Shown here piece by piece: positions 34,907 through 43,883 of a DNA stretch of 64,000 nt. Origin of the DNA: Microbacterium sp. RU33B (GTDB lineage: Bacteria > Actinomycetota > Actinomycetes > Actinomycetales > Microbacteriaceae); contig NZ_FTPO01000003.1 of NCBI RefSeq assembly GCF_900155915.1, positions 434,001 through 498,000 on the forward strand, written 5' to 3'. The first letter of the stretch is position 1; each line of letters starts with the position of its first letter. The translations under genes and the position numbers were made by a program. The notes under the pieces are model-generated. The model worked only from the letters and a program-made list of their open reading frames with translations, was not told where the DNA came from and searched no databases.

Positions 34907-36450
34907 AGATCGTCGGACGCACGCCGCATTCCTCGGCCCTGAACGCGACGAGACGCGCGCGCGAACTCGACGCGCTCGCGGGGGATCCGCCCATCGACCT
35001 GCTCGTCGTGGGCGGCGGCATCACCGGCGTGGGCATCGCTCTGGACGCCGCGAGCCGCGGGCTTCGGACCGTCGTGGTGGAAAAGCACGACCTCGCGTTC
35101 GGCACGAGCCGCTGGAGCTCCAAGCTCGTGCACGGCGGGCTGCGCTACCTCGCGACGGGCCAGTTCGGGATCGCCCACGAGAGCGCCTCGGAGCGCCACC
35201 TCCTCATGACGCGGATCGCTCCGCACCTCACCCGGCCGCTGGCGCAGATCGTGCCGCTGTACGAACCCGGACACGTCGCGCGCGGCGCCTACATCGGCGC
35301 CGGATACGGTCTCGGCGACGGCCTGCGCCGTGTGGTCGGGACGCCGCATGCCGTCCTCGCCGCCCCGGGCGTGATCGGCGCGGCCGAGACGCTCCGACTG
35401 GTGCCCGCCGTTCGGAGCGACCACCTCCGCGGCGGCCTGCGCGGGTGGGACGGTCAGCTCATCGACGACGCGCGGCTCGTGGTCGCGGTGGCGCGGACGG
35501 CGGCGGGGTACGGGGCATCCGTCCTCACGCGCGTCGAGGCGGTCGCCCTGACCGGCGACGGCGCGACGCTGCGCGACGTGCGGACGGGGGAGAGCCTCGT
35601 CGTGCGGGCGCGGGCCGTCGTCAACGCGACGGGGGTGTGGGCGGGCGACCTCGACCCCGACGTCCGCCTCCGCCCGAGTCGCGGCACGCACCTCGTGGTC
35701 GACGCCGCACGGCTGGGGGGATCGGATGTCTCGCTGACGGTGCCCGTTCCCGGCTCCTCCAGCCGATTCGTCTTCACCCTGCCGGCGGTGCACGGACGCG
35801 CCTACATCGGTCTGACCGACGTGCCCGACGACGGGCCGGTGCCCGACGTGCCGCTGGCGACCGACGACGAGATCGAGATGCTCCTCGCGACGGTGAACAC
35901 CGTGCTCGCCGAGCCGCTCACGCGCGCCGACGTGCTCGCGACGTTCGCGGGCCTGCGTCCGCTGCTCGAGAGCGCCGACCACGGACAGACGAGCGACCTG
36001 TCGCGGCGCCATGCGATCCTCGAATCGGCGGACGGCGTGCTGAGCGTCGTCGGCGGAAAGCTCACGACGTATCGCCGCATGGCGCAGGACGGCGTGGACG
36101 AAGCGGTGCGCCTGCGCGCTCTGCCCACGGCGCGCGCCTCGCAGACGCGCACGCTGCCGCTCGTCGGGGCGTGGCCGAGGCAGCGCCTGAGCGAGATCGA
36201 CGCGCCGCCCCGGTTCGTGCGGCGCTACGGCGCCGAGGCGACGTACGCGGCGTCGCTGCCCCCCGGTGCGGACGCCGCGCGCGGCGTGACGGCCCAGGAG
36301 CTGCAGTGGGGCGTGGCCGTGGAGGGTGCCCTGACGATCGACGATCTCCTCGATCGCCGCACGCGCGTCGGGCTCGTGGAGGCGGATCGGATCGCATCGA
36401 TGGATGCTGCCGCCGCAGCGTTCGCGCGCGCCGGCGTCGATCCCCTCTGA
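34903..36450 (+). CDS. glpD: Glycerol-3-phosphate dehydrogenase GlpD
   Basis: A 515-aa FAD-dependent glycerol-3-phosphate dehydrogenase, which oxidises glycerol 3-phosphate to dihydroxyacetone phosphate and passes electrons to quinone at the membrane. The FAD motif LLVVGGGITGVGIALDAASRG lies near residue 27. FGTSRWSSKLVHGGLRYL is the family signature. The C-terminal domain (about 390-515) is the DAO_C helical part. It starts at GTG 34903 within the tetR stop. Its product, DHAP, is the backbone needed by the AgpS pathway, which fits joint control. Confidence 0.95.
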   Translation: MKIVGRTPHSSALNATRRARELDALAGDPPIDLLVVGGGITGVGIALDAASRGLRTVVVEKHDLAFGTSRWSSKLVHGGLRYLATGQFGIAHESASERHLLMTRIAPHLTRPLAQIVPLYEPGHVARGAYIGAGYGLGDGLRRVVGTPHAVLAAPGVIGAAETLRLVPAVRSDHLRGGLRGWDGQLIDDARLVVAVARTAAGYGASVLTRVEAVALTGDGATLRDVRTGESLVVRARAVVNATGVWAGDLDPDVRLRPSRGTHLVVDAARLGGSDVSLTVPVPGSSSRFVFTLPAVHGRAYIGLTDVPDDGPVPDVPLATDDEIEMLLATVNTVLAEPLTRADVLATFAGLRPLLESADHGQTSDLSRRHAILESADGVLSVVGGKLTTYRRMAQDGVDEAVRLRALPTARASQTRTLPLVGAWPRQRLSEIDAPPRFVRRYGAEATYAASLPPGADAARGVTAQELQWGVAVEGALTIDDLLDRRTRVGLVEADRIASMDAAAAAFARAGVDPL

Positions 36451-36532
36451 GATGGCGCGGCTGGCAGGAATCCGCACAGGAACGGCCGTCTCACCGGAGG
36501 CGCGCGCCGGCATCCGCGACCACACTGATCGG

Positions 36533-37816
36533 ATGACGACGGATGCCGCTCCCGCGCGCGCGGAGACGACCCACGGTCGTCTCGGTCTGGCGCAGGGGGT
36601 CGCGCTCTACATCGCCTCGGTGCTCGGCACCGGACTGCTCGTCCTGCCCGGCCTCGCCGCAGAGGTCGCAGGGCCCGCGTCGCTCGTGTCGGTCGCGATC
36701 GTCATCCTTCTCGCCGTGCCGCTGGCCGGCACGTTCGCGGTGCTCTCCGCCCGCTACCCCGACCCCTGTGGCGTCGCGAGCTACGTGCGCCGCGCCCTCG
36801 GCGGCACCGCGGCACGCGCGACGGGCTACTGGTTCTACTTCGGCGTCGCCGCAGGATTCCCCGTGCTCGCGATCCTCGGCGGCGAGTACATCACCGCCGT
36901 GACCGGCGCCGACCGCATCGCCGTGCCGATCATCGCCTTCGCGATCCTCGTCCCGCCGTTCGCGGTCAACATGCTCGGTCTGCGCACGGCGGGGTGGGTC
37001 CAGTTCGTGCTCACCGGGCTCCTCATCGGCATCGTCGTCCTCGTCGTCTCGGCCGCTCTGCCGGCATCCGACGCCTCCCGTTTCACCCCCTTCCTTCCGT
37101 ACGGCTGGGGCGGGGTCGGCACGGCGGTGAGCCTGTTCGTCTGGGCTTTCGCCGGATGGGAGGTCGGGACGCACATCTCCGGCGAGTTCCGAGACCCGCG
37201 CCGCACGATCCCGGCGGCGACGGCGATCGCGCTCGTCGTGACGGGCGTGGCGTACCTGCTCCTCCAGGTGGCGACGGTCGGCGTGCTCGGCGATGCGGCC
37301 GGGGACTCCGCAGTCCCGCTGCTCGCGCTCGCCGACGCCGTCGCCCCGGGTACCGGGCCGATCATCGTCGGCGCCGTCGCGGGGATCGTCATCGTCGGCG
37401 TCGCGAACTCGTACCTCGCCGCGTTCGGCAAGCTCGGCGCCTCCCTCGCCGTCACCGGCGACCTTCCGCGATGGCTCGCCCCGGGAGCGGAGGCGGGAGG
37501 CGTGCCGCGTCGCGCGCTCCTGCTCACGTTCGCGATCGCGCTCGCGTACACCGCGATCGCGTTCGCTGCCGGCGGCGATACGGGAGCATTCATCCTCATC
37601 CACACGAGCAACATGGTGGCGATCTACACGGCGGGCATGATCGCCGCCCTCCTGATCCTCCCGCGCGGCACGGCGGGCTGGTGGATGGCGCTGGTCGCCG
37701 CGATCCTCTCCGCCGGGCTCCTCGTGCTCGCGGGCGCGAATCTGCTGCCGGCAGCGCTGCTGGCGGCAGCGGCGATCGCCGTCACGGCGTGGCGGCGTCT
37801 GCGTCGCTCGCGCTGA
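36533..37816 (+). CDS. APC family amino acid permease
   Basis: A 427-aa membrane transporter with about twelve hydrophobic helices. The first has the APC signature LALYIASVLGTGLLVLPGL-like pattern (VALYIASVLGTGLLVLPG here), including the GTG substrate loop. Later VSLFVWAFAGWEVG is the conserved helix 6 region. The substrate cannot be read from the sequence; amino acids or related amines are usual. An upstream in-frame ATG at 36452 would add 27 residues. The ATG at 36533 fits the family N-terminus better, with a weak CACACT box six bases upstream. Confidence 0.85.
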   Translation: MTTDAAPARAETTHGRLGLAQGVALYIASVLGTGLLVLPGLAAEVAGPASLVSVAIVILLAVPLAGTFAVLSARYPDPCGVASYVRRALGGTAARATGYWFYFGVAAGFPVLAILGGEYITAVTGADRIAVPIIAFAILVPPFAVNMLGLRTAGWVQFVLTGLLIGIVVLVVSAALPASDASRFTPFLPYGWGGVGTAVSLFVWAFAGWEVGTHISGEFRDPRRTIPAATAIALVVTGVAYLLLQVATVGVLGDAAGDSAVPLLALADAVAPGTGPIIVGAVAGIVIVGVANSYLAAFGKLGASLAVTGDLPRWLAPGAEAGGVPRRALLLTFAIALAYTAIAFAAGGDTGAFILIHTSNMVAIYTAGMIAALLILPRGTAGWWMALVAAILSAGLLVLAGANLLPAALLAAAAIAVTAWRRLRRSR

Positions 37817-37880
37817 CGCGGCGTTCGTGGGCCGCCGTCGCGGGCGGGGCATCGACGCCGTGGTGGGCATCGCGCGGACG

Positions 37881-37919
37881 ACACAGCGCCCGTGCGGAAG
37901 AACCGCACGGGCGCTGTGT
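37881..37919. terminator. Bidirectional terminator hairpin
   Basis: A perfect 17-bp stem with the loop AAGAA, in the 114-bp gap between the convergent permease and substrate-binding protein genes. It lacks a T-run, but stem length and position argue strongly for termination in both directions. Confidence 0.8.
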
Positions 37920-37930
37920 GACGGGCTTGA

Positions 37931-38842
37931 TCAGCCCAGGTCGTTGGCGGCGAGCCAGTCCTTGGCGATGTCGGCCGACGAGCGCTCGTCGACCGTCGAC
38001 TCGACGTTCAGCGCGACGAGGCCCTCGGGAGTGAGCGCGGCGCTCACGGCGTTGATCACGTCGGCGATCTCGTCGGCGATGTCGGCGTTCACGAGCGGCA
38101 CGACGTTCGACGCGAGCAGGAGACCGTCCGGGTCCTCGAGGGTGACGAGGTCGTTGATGCCGATGGCCGGATCGGCGCTGTAGACGTTGGCGACCTGGAT
38201 GTTGCCGGCGACGAGCTCGGGCACCGTCGTGTCGGCGGTCGGGTTGAACGTCACGTCGACGCCGTACACGTCCTTCAGGCCGGTCGGCCCGTACGGACGC
38301 GTCTCGAGCTCGGGCGCTCCGCCGAGCACGAGCGGCGAGATGCCGGCCAGATCGGCGATCGAGACGAGACTGTTCTCCTCAGCGAACGCGGCTGTGACGT
38401 TGTAGGAGTCCTGATCGGTCGCCGACGACTGGTCGAGCACCGTGAGGCCCTCGGGGAGAGCCTCCTGGAGCTGGGCGAAGACCTCGTCCGACGTCGTCGC
38501 CGTGGCCTCGGGGTCGAAGAACTGCAGCAGGTTGCCGCTGTACTCGGGGAAGAGGTCGACCGAGCCGTCTTCGAGCGACGGGAGGTAGGCGTCGCGCTGG
38601 CCGATGTTGAACTTGCGCTCGACCGTGAAGCCGGCGCCTTCGAGCGCCTGCGCGTAGATCTCGGCGATGATCTCGTTCGAGTAGTACGTCTGCGAGCCGA
38701 CGACGATGGTCGACGAGTCGCCGGATTCGGCGGTCGAGCCGCTGTCGAGCGGATCGCCGCCCGACGCGCAGCCGGCGAGGGCGAGCGCTGCGACGGCCGT
38801 GCCGGCGAGCGCGAGGGACAGGCGGGTGCGTGTGATCTTCAT
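37931..38842 (-). CDS. Osmoprotectant ABC transporter substrate-binding lipoprotein
   Basis: A 303-aa lipoprotein of the OpuAC/OpuBC (ProX) family, binding glycine betaine, choline or similar compounds outside the membrane. The signal peptide ends in LALAGC, so C25 is the lipidated residue. The mature protein begins its fold with TIVVGSQTYYSNEIIAEIYAQ. DLFPEYSGNL and PEL repeated near the domain crossover are typical. GGAGG lies before the ATG at 38842. It is the last gene of the four-gene operon 41087 to 37931. Confidence 0.93.
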   Translation of the reverse strand: MKITRTRLSLALAGTAVAALALAGCASGGDPLDSGSTAESGDSSTIVVGSQTYYSNEIIAEIYAQALEGAGFTVERKFNIGQRDAYLPSLEDGSVDLFPEYSGNLLQFFDPEATATTSDEVFAQLQEALPEGLTVLDQSSATDQDSYNVTAAFAEENSLVSIADLAGISPLVLGGAPELETRPYGPTGLKDVYGVDVTFNPTADTTVPELVAGNIQVANVYSADPAIGINDLVTLEDPDGLLLASNVVPLVNADIADEIADVINAVSAALTPEGLVALNVESTVDERSSADIAKDWLAANDLG

Positions 38843-38875
38843 GTGGAACCTCCGGTGTGGTGAGGGGCAGGGGAG

Positions 38876-39598
38876 TCAGGCTGTGGGTGCGGGGACGGAC
38901 GTGGGGCTGATCGGAGTGCGTCGGCGGGCACGGGGCCCGTCGGTGCGCGGCACGGCGAAGCGCGCGACGAGCGCGAACAGGCCGTCGAGGAGAAGGGCGA
39001 GCACGATGATGATGATCGACGCGCCGAGGATCTGCACGAAGTCCCGGTTGGCGAGGCCCTGCATGATGTAGAAGCCCAGGCCGCCCAGGCCGAAGTACGC
39101 CGCGATGGTGACGGTGGCCACGACCTGGAGCGTCGCCGAGCGCAGTCCGTTGATGAGGAGCGACAGACCGAGCGGCACTTCGACCGTGAAGAGGATCTGC
39201 CGCTCCGTCATGCCGACGGCGCGTCCCGCTCCGATGACGGTGCGGTCGATGGCCTCGAAGCCCGAGTAGGCGCCGGCCAGGATCGACGGGATGGCCAGCA
39301 GCACGAATGCGACGACGGCGGCCGACGTCTTGTAGGACACGGGGATGAGCTCGAGGAGGAGGGCGACGACGCCGAGGGCCGGGAGGGCGCGGGCGGCTCC
39401 GGAGAGGAACACGGCCGTCTCACGGCCGCGACCGGTGTGGCCGATGGCCCAGCCCCACGGGATCGCGATGAGCGCCGCGATCAGCACCGAGCCGAACGTG
39501 AAGGCGAGATGCTGCCCGATCGCGGTCGGCAGCGGCGTGGAGCCTGCCAGGCGATCGGGCGAGAAGATCCACGCGAAGGCGTCGAGGAGGAGGTTCAT
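38876..39598 (-). CDS. Osmoprotectant ABC transporter permease (second)
   Basis: A 240-aa permease with about six hydrophobic segments and the BPD signature region LALPALGVVALLLE and GAGRAVGMTERQILFTVEVPLGL (EAA loop). It forms a heterodimeric channel with the 39595-40266 product. Start ATG 39598 overlaps the preceding permease stop by 4 bp. The C-terminal tail is Arg/Pro-rich, probably unstructured. Confidence 0.92.
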   Translation of the reverse strand: MNLLLDAFAWIFSPDRLAGSTPLPTAIGQHLAFTFGSVLIAALIAIPWGWAIGHTGRGRETAVFLSGAARALPALGVVALLLELIPVSYKTSAAVVAFVLLAIPSILAGAYSGFEAIDRTVIGAGRAVGMTERQILFTVEVPLGLSLLINGLRSATLQVVATVTIAAYFGLGGLGFYIMQGLANRDFVQILGASIIIIVLALLLDGLFALVARFAVPRTDGPRARRRTPISPTSVPAPTA

Positions 39599-40266
39599 GC
39601 GGTCACCACCGCTCGGCGTGCCGCGCGGGGGGTGCGCGTCGATCGGGTCCACGGCATGAGCGCGCGGCCGAGGACGACCAGAAGCAGATCGATCACGAGA
39701 GCGATCACCACGACGGCCACGACGCCGGCCAGGATCTCCCCGAGGATGTGGCGCTGCGCTCCGTTGGTGAAGAGGTAGCCGAGGTTCTGCACGCCGATCA
39801 GGGCTCCGACGGTCGCGAGGGAGATCGTGGAGACGGCCGTGACCCGCAGGCCCGCGAGGATGACGGGGCCGGCGAGCGGGAAGTCGACCGTCCAGAATCG
39901 TCGCCACGGGCCGAAGCCCACGGCGATCGCCGCATTGCGCGTCACCTCGTCGACCGAGGCCAGGCCGTCGGTCACGGAGCGCGTCATGATCGCGACGGCG
40001 TAGATCGTGAGGGCGATGATCAGGTTCGTCTGCGACAGGTACGGCACGCCGAAGAGCGAGAGCACGGCGAACAGCGCGAACGACGGGATCGTGTACAGCA
40101 GGCTGATGGTGGAAAGAACCGTGCCCCGCAGCCGGGTGTACCGGAACGCGGCCCACCCGATGGGGAGCGCGATCACGAATCCGAGCACGATCGCGATGGC
40201 GCTCTGGCGCAGATGCTCCACCGAGAGCTCCAGGATCAGCCCGAAATTGTTGAGGACCCAGTTCAC
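39595..40266 (-). CDS. Osmoprotectant ABC transporter permease (first)
   Basis: A 223-aa permease with about five to six hydrophobic helices. TISLLYTIPSFALFAVL and GFGPWRRFWTVDFPLAGPVILAGLR (EAA loop that contacts the ATPase) mark the OpuBB-type family. The GTG start at 40266 overlaps the ATPase stop by 4 bp, and its own stop overlaps the second permease. The operon order is ATPase, permease, permease, binding protein. Confidence 0.92.
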   Translation of the reverse strand: MNWVLNNFGLILELSVEHLRQSAIAIVLGFVIALPIGWAAFRYTRLRGTVLSTISLLYTIPSFALFAVLSLFGVPYLSQTNLIIALTIYAVAIMTRSVTDGLASVDEVTRNAAIAVGFGPWRRFWTVDFPLAGPVILAGLRVTAVSTISLATVGALIGVQNLGYLFTNGAQRHILGEILAGVVAVVVIALVIDLLLVVLGRALMPWTRSTRTPRAARRAVVTA

Positions 40267-41087
40267 GGAGGGCCCTCCACCAGGACTCCCTGCGTGCGTC
40301 CCGCTCCGTCGACGAGCACCGTGCCCCGCGGAGTGGTCTTCTTGTGCAGCGCGCGGGCACCGCGGTCGGCCCCGATGAAGCTCGCGACGAACTCGCTGGC
40401 GGGGTTCTCGATGATCTCGTCGGGCGTGCCGATCTGGGCGATGTGCGCGCCCTTCTCGAGGATCACGACCTGATCGCCGAGGAGGAACGCCTCGTCGACG
40501 TCGTGCGTGACGAAGACGATCGTCTTGTCGAGGTCGCGCTGCAGGCGCAGGGTCTCCTCCTGCAGCTCTTTGCGGACGATCGGGTCGACGGCGCCGAAGG
40601 GCTCGTCCATCAGCAGGATGTTCGGATCGACGGCGAGCCCGCGCGCGACACCGACGCGCTGCTGTTGGCCGCCGGAGAGCTGGCTCGGGTACCGGTCGGC
40701 CGAGGCGCGGTCGAGGCCCACGACATCCATCAGCTCCAGAGCGCGCGCCCGGGCCTGCTTCTTGGGAACGCCCTTGAGGACCGGAACGGTCGCGATGTTC
40801 TCGGCGACGGTGAAGTGCGGGAGGAGTCCCGCGTTCTGCAGCACGTAGCCGATGCCCCGCCGCAGCTGGACGGGATCGCGGTCGGCGATCGGCTCGTCGT
40901 CGATCGTGATCTGGCCGCTCGTGGGCTCGACGAGACGGTTGATCATGCGCAGCAGCGTGGTCTTGCCGCAGCCGGAGGATCCGACGAAGACGGTGGTCTT
41001 GTGGGCGGGGATGACGAGGGTGAAGTCCTCGACCGCAGTGGTGCCGTCGGGGAAGCGCTTGGTCACCGCGCGGAACTCGATCGCCAT
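40263..41087 (-). CDS. Osmoprotectant ABC transporter ATPase
   Basis: A 274-aa ABC ATPase of the OpuA/ProV group. Walker A GSSGCGKTT (about 36-44), Q-loop YVLQNAGLLPHFTV, signature LSGGQQQR, Walker B ILLMDEPFGAVD, and switch histidine VTHDVDEA are all intact. The C-terminus is short and lacks the two CBS domains of ionic-strength-sensing OpuAA. The ATG at 41087 has AAAGGAC upstream. It is the first gene of the operon. A 15-bp inverted repeat (TGACGC-GGA-GCGTCA, 41157-41171) lies 70 bp upstream and may be an operator. Confidence 0.94.
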   Translation of the reverse strand: MAIEFRAVTKRFPDGTTAVEDFTLVIPAHKTTVFVGSSGCGKTTLLRMINRLVEPTSGQITIDDEPIADRDPVQLRRGIGYVLQNAGLLPHFTVAENIATVPVLKGVPKKQARARALELMDVVGLDRASADRYPSQLSGGQQQRVGVARGLAVDPNILLMDEPFGAVDPIVRKELQEETLRLQRDLDKTIVFVTHDVDEAFLLGDQVVILEKGAHIAQIGTPDEIIENPASEFVASFIGADRGARALHKKTTPRGTVLVDGAGRTQGVLVEGPP

Positions 41088-41216
41088 GCTGTCCTTTCGG
41101 GCGGGATTCAACCCAACCACAGGTCTCGGACACGAGGCTCGAAATCACGTCACTCTTGACGCGGAGCGTCATCTGTGTGTAACCCGACCCGTCGCCGCCG
41201 GACACGCTGCCCGGCG

Positions 41217-41222
41217 TACCGT
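41217..41222 (+). promoter_or_regulatory. -10 box, leaderless promoter
   Basis: TACCGT, six bases before the ATG at 41229. Confidence 0.5.
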
Positions 41223-41228
41223 AGGCGC

Positions 41229-42644
41229 ATGACCACACGCGAATACGACCTCATCGTGATCGGCGCCGGACCCGTCGGGGAGAACGTCGCCGACCGCGCC
41301 GTCCAGGGGGGCCTCACGGCCGTCATCGTGGAGAGCGAGCTCGTCGGCGGGGAGTGCTCGTACTGGGCGTGCATGCCGTCCAAGGCGCTGCTGCGCGGTG
41401 GTGCCGCACTCCGCGCCGCGCGCGACATCGCCGGCGCCCGTGAGGCCGTCACCGGCCGTCTCGACGTCGCCGCGACGCTGCAGCGCCGCGACGGCATCAC
41501 CCACGAATGGAGCGATGCGTCGCAGGTGGAGTGGCTCGAGACGGCGGGCATCGACCTCGTCCGAGGGCACGCCCGGCTCAGCGGAGACCGGGAGGTGTCC
41601 GTCGAGGGCGCGGACGGCGCGACGACGGTGCTGCGCGCGCGGCACGCGGTCGCGGTCTGCACGGGGACGGATGCCGCGACCCCCGACATCCCCGGACTCG
41701 CCGACGCGCGACCGTGGACGAGCCGGGAGGCCACGAGCGTGGAGACGGTTCCCGCATCGCTGGCGATCCTCGGCGGCGGCATCGTCGCGGTCGAGATGGC
41801 GACGGCGTTCGCGTCGTTCGGCACGGCCGTCACCGTCATCGCCCGCTCCGGGCTGCTGACCTCCCTCGAGCCGTTCGCGGGCGAGCTCGTGGGTGACGCG
41901 CTGCGTGACGCGGGCGTGACGATCCGCGCGGGGGTCGGCACCGACCGCGTCGCCCGTGAGGGAGCCGAGGTCGTCATCACCCTGTCGGACGGCTCGGAGG
42001 TGCGGGCGGCCGAGGTGCTCGCCGCCACCGGGCGCGCGCCCCGCACCGACGACATCGGTCTCGACGTCGTCGGACTCGCTCCGGGCTCGTGGCTCGACGT
42101 CGACGACACGATGCGCGTCCGCGGCTCCGACTGGCTCTACGCGGTCGGAGACGTCAATCACCGGGCGCTGCTCACCCACCAGGGCAAGTACCAGGCCCGC
42201 GCCGCGGGCGACGTCATCGCCGCGCGTGCGAAGGGCGACGACGTGCAGGATGCGCCGTGGGGCCGCCACGTCGCGACCGCCGACCGCACCGCCGTGCCGC
42301 AGGTCGTGTTCACCGACCCCGAGGTGGCGGCCGTGGGGCACACCGAGGCATCCGCCCGCGAGGCGGGACTCGACATCCGCGTCCTCGACTACGACCTCTC
42401 GTGGGTCGCGGGGGCGAGCACGTACGCCGATCACTACACGGGACGGGCGCGCGCGATCGTCGACCTCGGCCGCGGCGTGCTCGTCGGCGCGACGTTCGTC
42501 GGCCCCGACATCGCCGAGCTCCTCCACTCCGCCACCATCGCGATCGTCGGCGAGGTGCCGATCGAGCGGCTCTGGCACGCGGTGCCCTCGTACCCCACCG
42601 TGAGCGAGGTGTGGCTGCGCTGGCTCGAGGAGCTCGGTCGCTGA
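41229..42644 (+). CDS. FAD-dependent pyridine nucleotide-disulfide oxidoreductase
   Basis: A 471-aa flavoprotein disulfide reductase of the lipoamide dehydrogenase/mercuric reductase class. The FAD loop VIGAGPVGENVADRAV (about 11-26) is followed by the redox-active disulfide GGECSYWACMPSKALL (C-X4-C). The NAD(P) motif AILGGGIVAVEMATAF is near 180. The C-terminal dimer domain lacks the active-site His-Glu pair of true lipoamide dehydrogenases in a recognisable form (WHAVPSYPTVSEVW contains the nearest histidine). The natural substrate is unknown; quinones or mixed disulfides are likely. Confidence 0.9.
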   Translation: MTTREYDLIVIGAGPVGENVADRAVQGGLTAVIVESELVGGECSYWACMPSKALLRGGAALRAARDIAGAREAVTGRLDVAATLQRRDGITHEWSDASQVEWLETAGIDLVRGHARLSGDREVSVEGADGATTVLRARHAVAVCTGTDAATPDIPGLADARPWTSREATSVETVPASLAILGGGIVAVEMATAFASFGTAVTVIARSGLLTSLEPFAGELVGDALRDAGVTIRAGVGTDRVAREGAEVVITLSDGSEVRAAEVLAATGRAPRTDDIGLDVVGLAPGSWLDVDDTMRVRGSDWLYAVGDVNHRALLTHQGKYQARAAGDVIAARAKGDDVQDAPWGRHVATADRTAVPQVVFTDPEVAAVGHTEASAREAGLDIRVLDYDLSWVAGASTYADHYTGRARAIVDLGRGVLVGATFVGPDIAELLHSATIAIVGEVPIERLWHAVPSYPTVSEVWLRWLEELGR

Positions 42645-42649
42645 TCCCG

Positions 42650-43252
42650 CTACGGCGCCGGGTACGGCTGGGCGCGCAGGAGCTTCGCGAGGTGCGCCGT
42701 GTTGCGGGCGAGCGTCGCCGTGGTCTGCGCCACCTTCTCGGGGGTCTCGGGGAGATCGTTGTAGTCGACCGTGTGCATCGCCTCGCCGTTCCAGTACACG
42801 CCTCCCTGTGAGGGAATGCTGTAGCCGACGTCGCCCAGACCCTGGAACAGGTCGGCCGTGATGGCGTGGGCGCCGTCTTCGTTGCCGAGCACGACGGCGA
42901 CCGCGACCTTCCCGGCCAGGATCGGGCGGCCCGCGTCATCCGTCTCCGACAGCTCGGCGTCGAGGCGCTCGAGAACGCGCTGCGCGATGCTCGACATGTG
43001 CCCCATCCACGTCGGGGTGGCCAGGACGAGGATGTCGGCGGCGAGGATCTTCGCGCGGATGCCGGGCCACTCGTCGCCGTCGCCCATGTCCTTGTCCACT
43101 CCGGGCTTGACGTCGAAGTCGGCGATGCGCAGCTGCTCTCCGCTGACGTCGTGATCGGCGAGCGCGTCGAGCACCTGCTGGGCGAGGAGCGCGCAGCTCG
43201 AGGGCGCGGGGGATGGCTTGAGGGTGCAGTTCAGCACCAGGGCGTGTGTCAT
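42650..43252 (-). CDS. Flavodoxin-family NAD(P)H-dependent FMN oxidoreductase
   Basis: A 200-aa flavodoxin-fold reductase. ALVLNCTLKPSPAPSSC is the FMN phosphate loop, ILVLATPTWMGHMSS is the second flavin contact, and VLGNEDGAHAI matches the third. The enzyme probably reduces quinones or other acceptors. It is convergent with the disulfide oxidoreductase, 5 bp apart. AGAGGAAT lies before the ATG at 43252 and forms one arm of an inverted repeat that could hide it. Confidence 0.9.
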   Translation of the reverse strand: MTHALVLNCTLKPSPAPSSCALLAQQVLDALADHDVSGEQLRIADFDVKPGVDKDMGDGDEWPGIRAKILAADILVLATPTWMGHMSSIAQRVLERLDAELSETDDAGRPILAGKVAVAVVLGNEDGAHAITADLFQGLGDVGYSIPSQGGVYWNGEAMHTVDYNDLPETPEKVAQTTATLARNTAHLAKLLRAQPYPAP

Positions 43253-43256
43253 GGCG

Positions 43257-43279
43257 GATTCCTCTCTTTTCGAGGAATC
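43257..43279. promoter_or_regulatory. Inverted repeat covering the ribosome binding site of the flavodoxin-family gene
   Basis: GATTCCTC (43257-43264) and GAGGAATC (43272-43279) form a perfect 8-bp inverted repeat with a 7-nt loop, 4 bp upstream of the ATG at 43252. In the mRNA, the arm that holds GAGGAAT pairs with the other. It may be an RNA switch or a repressor site. Confidence 0.55.
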
Positions 43280-43341
43280 TAGGACCGAGGACGGGACGGA
43301 CGTCGGGGGTTGACACCGCCCCGACCCGCCGTGCACGCGTC

Positions 43342-43347
43342 TACGCT
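43342..43347 (+). promoter_or_regulatory. -10 box, leaderless promoter of the DUF427 gene
   Basis: TACGCT, six bases before the ATG at 43354. TTGACA (43315-43320) lies too far upstream for a standard spacer. Confidence 0.5.
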
Positions 43348-43353
43348 CGTGAC

Positions 43354-43848
43354 ATGCGACCCACCCCCGAACCCGTCGCCGCCGGACAGGAGTCCGTGTG
43401 GGACTACCCGCGCCCGCCTCGCGTCGAGCACGTCGACCGCCGGGTGGTCGTCGTCCTGGGAGGGGCGACGATCGTCGACACGCGCGACGTCGTCCGCGTG
43501 CTGGAGACGAGCCACCCGCCGGTCTACTACCTGCCGATCTCCGCGTTCTCACCGGGCGCGCTCGTGCCGGCTGCGGGCAGCTCGTTCTGCGAGTTCAAGG
43601 GCGGCGCGCGGTACTTCGACGTGGTCGGGGGCGGCGTCACGGCATCGCGTGCGGCCTGGAACTACCCCGAGCCGTCGCCCGGGTACGGGGAACTGCGAGA
43701 CAGGGTGGCGCTGTACGCGGGACCCATGGATGCGTGCGAAGTCGACGGCGAGGTCGTCGTGCCGCAGCCGGGCGGCTTCTACGGAGGCTGGGTGACCCAC
43801 GACATCGTCGGCCCCTTCAAGGGGATCCCGGGCTCGATGGGGTGGTGA
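43354..43848 (+). CDS. DUF427 domain protein
   Basis: A 164-aa protein of the DUF427 family. The typical pattern is seen in VVVVLGGATIVDTRDVVRVLETSHPPVYYLP, then CEFKGGARYFDV, then ASRAAWNYPEPSP, ending FYGGWVTHDIVGPFKG. It forms a small beta barrel. The biochemical function of the family is unknown; a redox or cofactor role has been guessed from gene context. The ATG at 43354 is set by its -10 box. An in-frame ATG at 43246 would overlap the divergent gene. Confidence 0.88.
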   Translation: MRPTPEPVAAGQESVWDYPRPPRVEHVDRRVVVVLGGATIVDTRDVVRVLETSHPPVYYLPISAFSPGALVPAAGSSFCEFKGGARYFDVVGGGVTASRAAWNYPEPSPGYGELRDRVALYAGPMDACEVDGEVVVPQPGGFYGGWVTHDIVGPFKGIPGSMGW

Positions 43849-43852
43849 GGGC

Positions 43853-43870
43853 GGCCGCCCTCGGGCGGCC
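43853..43870. terminator. GC-rich hairpin between convergent genes
   Basis: GGCCGCC and GGCGGCC pair around CTCG, between the stops of the DUF427 gene and kgd. No T-run. Probably a bidirectional terminator. Confidence 0.55.
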
Positions 43871-43883
43871 ACCCCCACGACTG

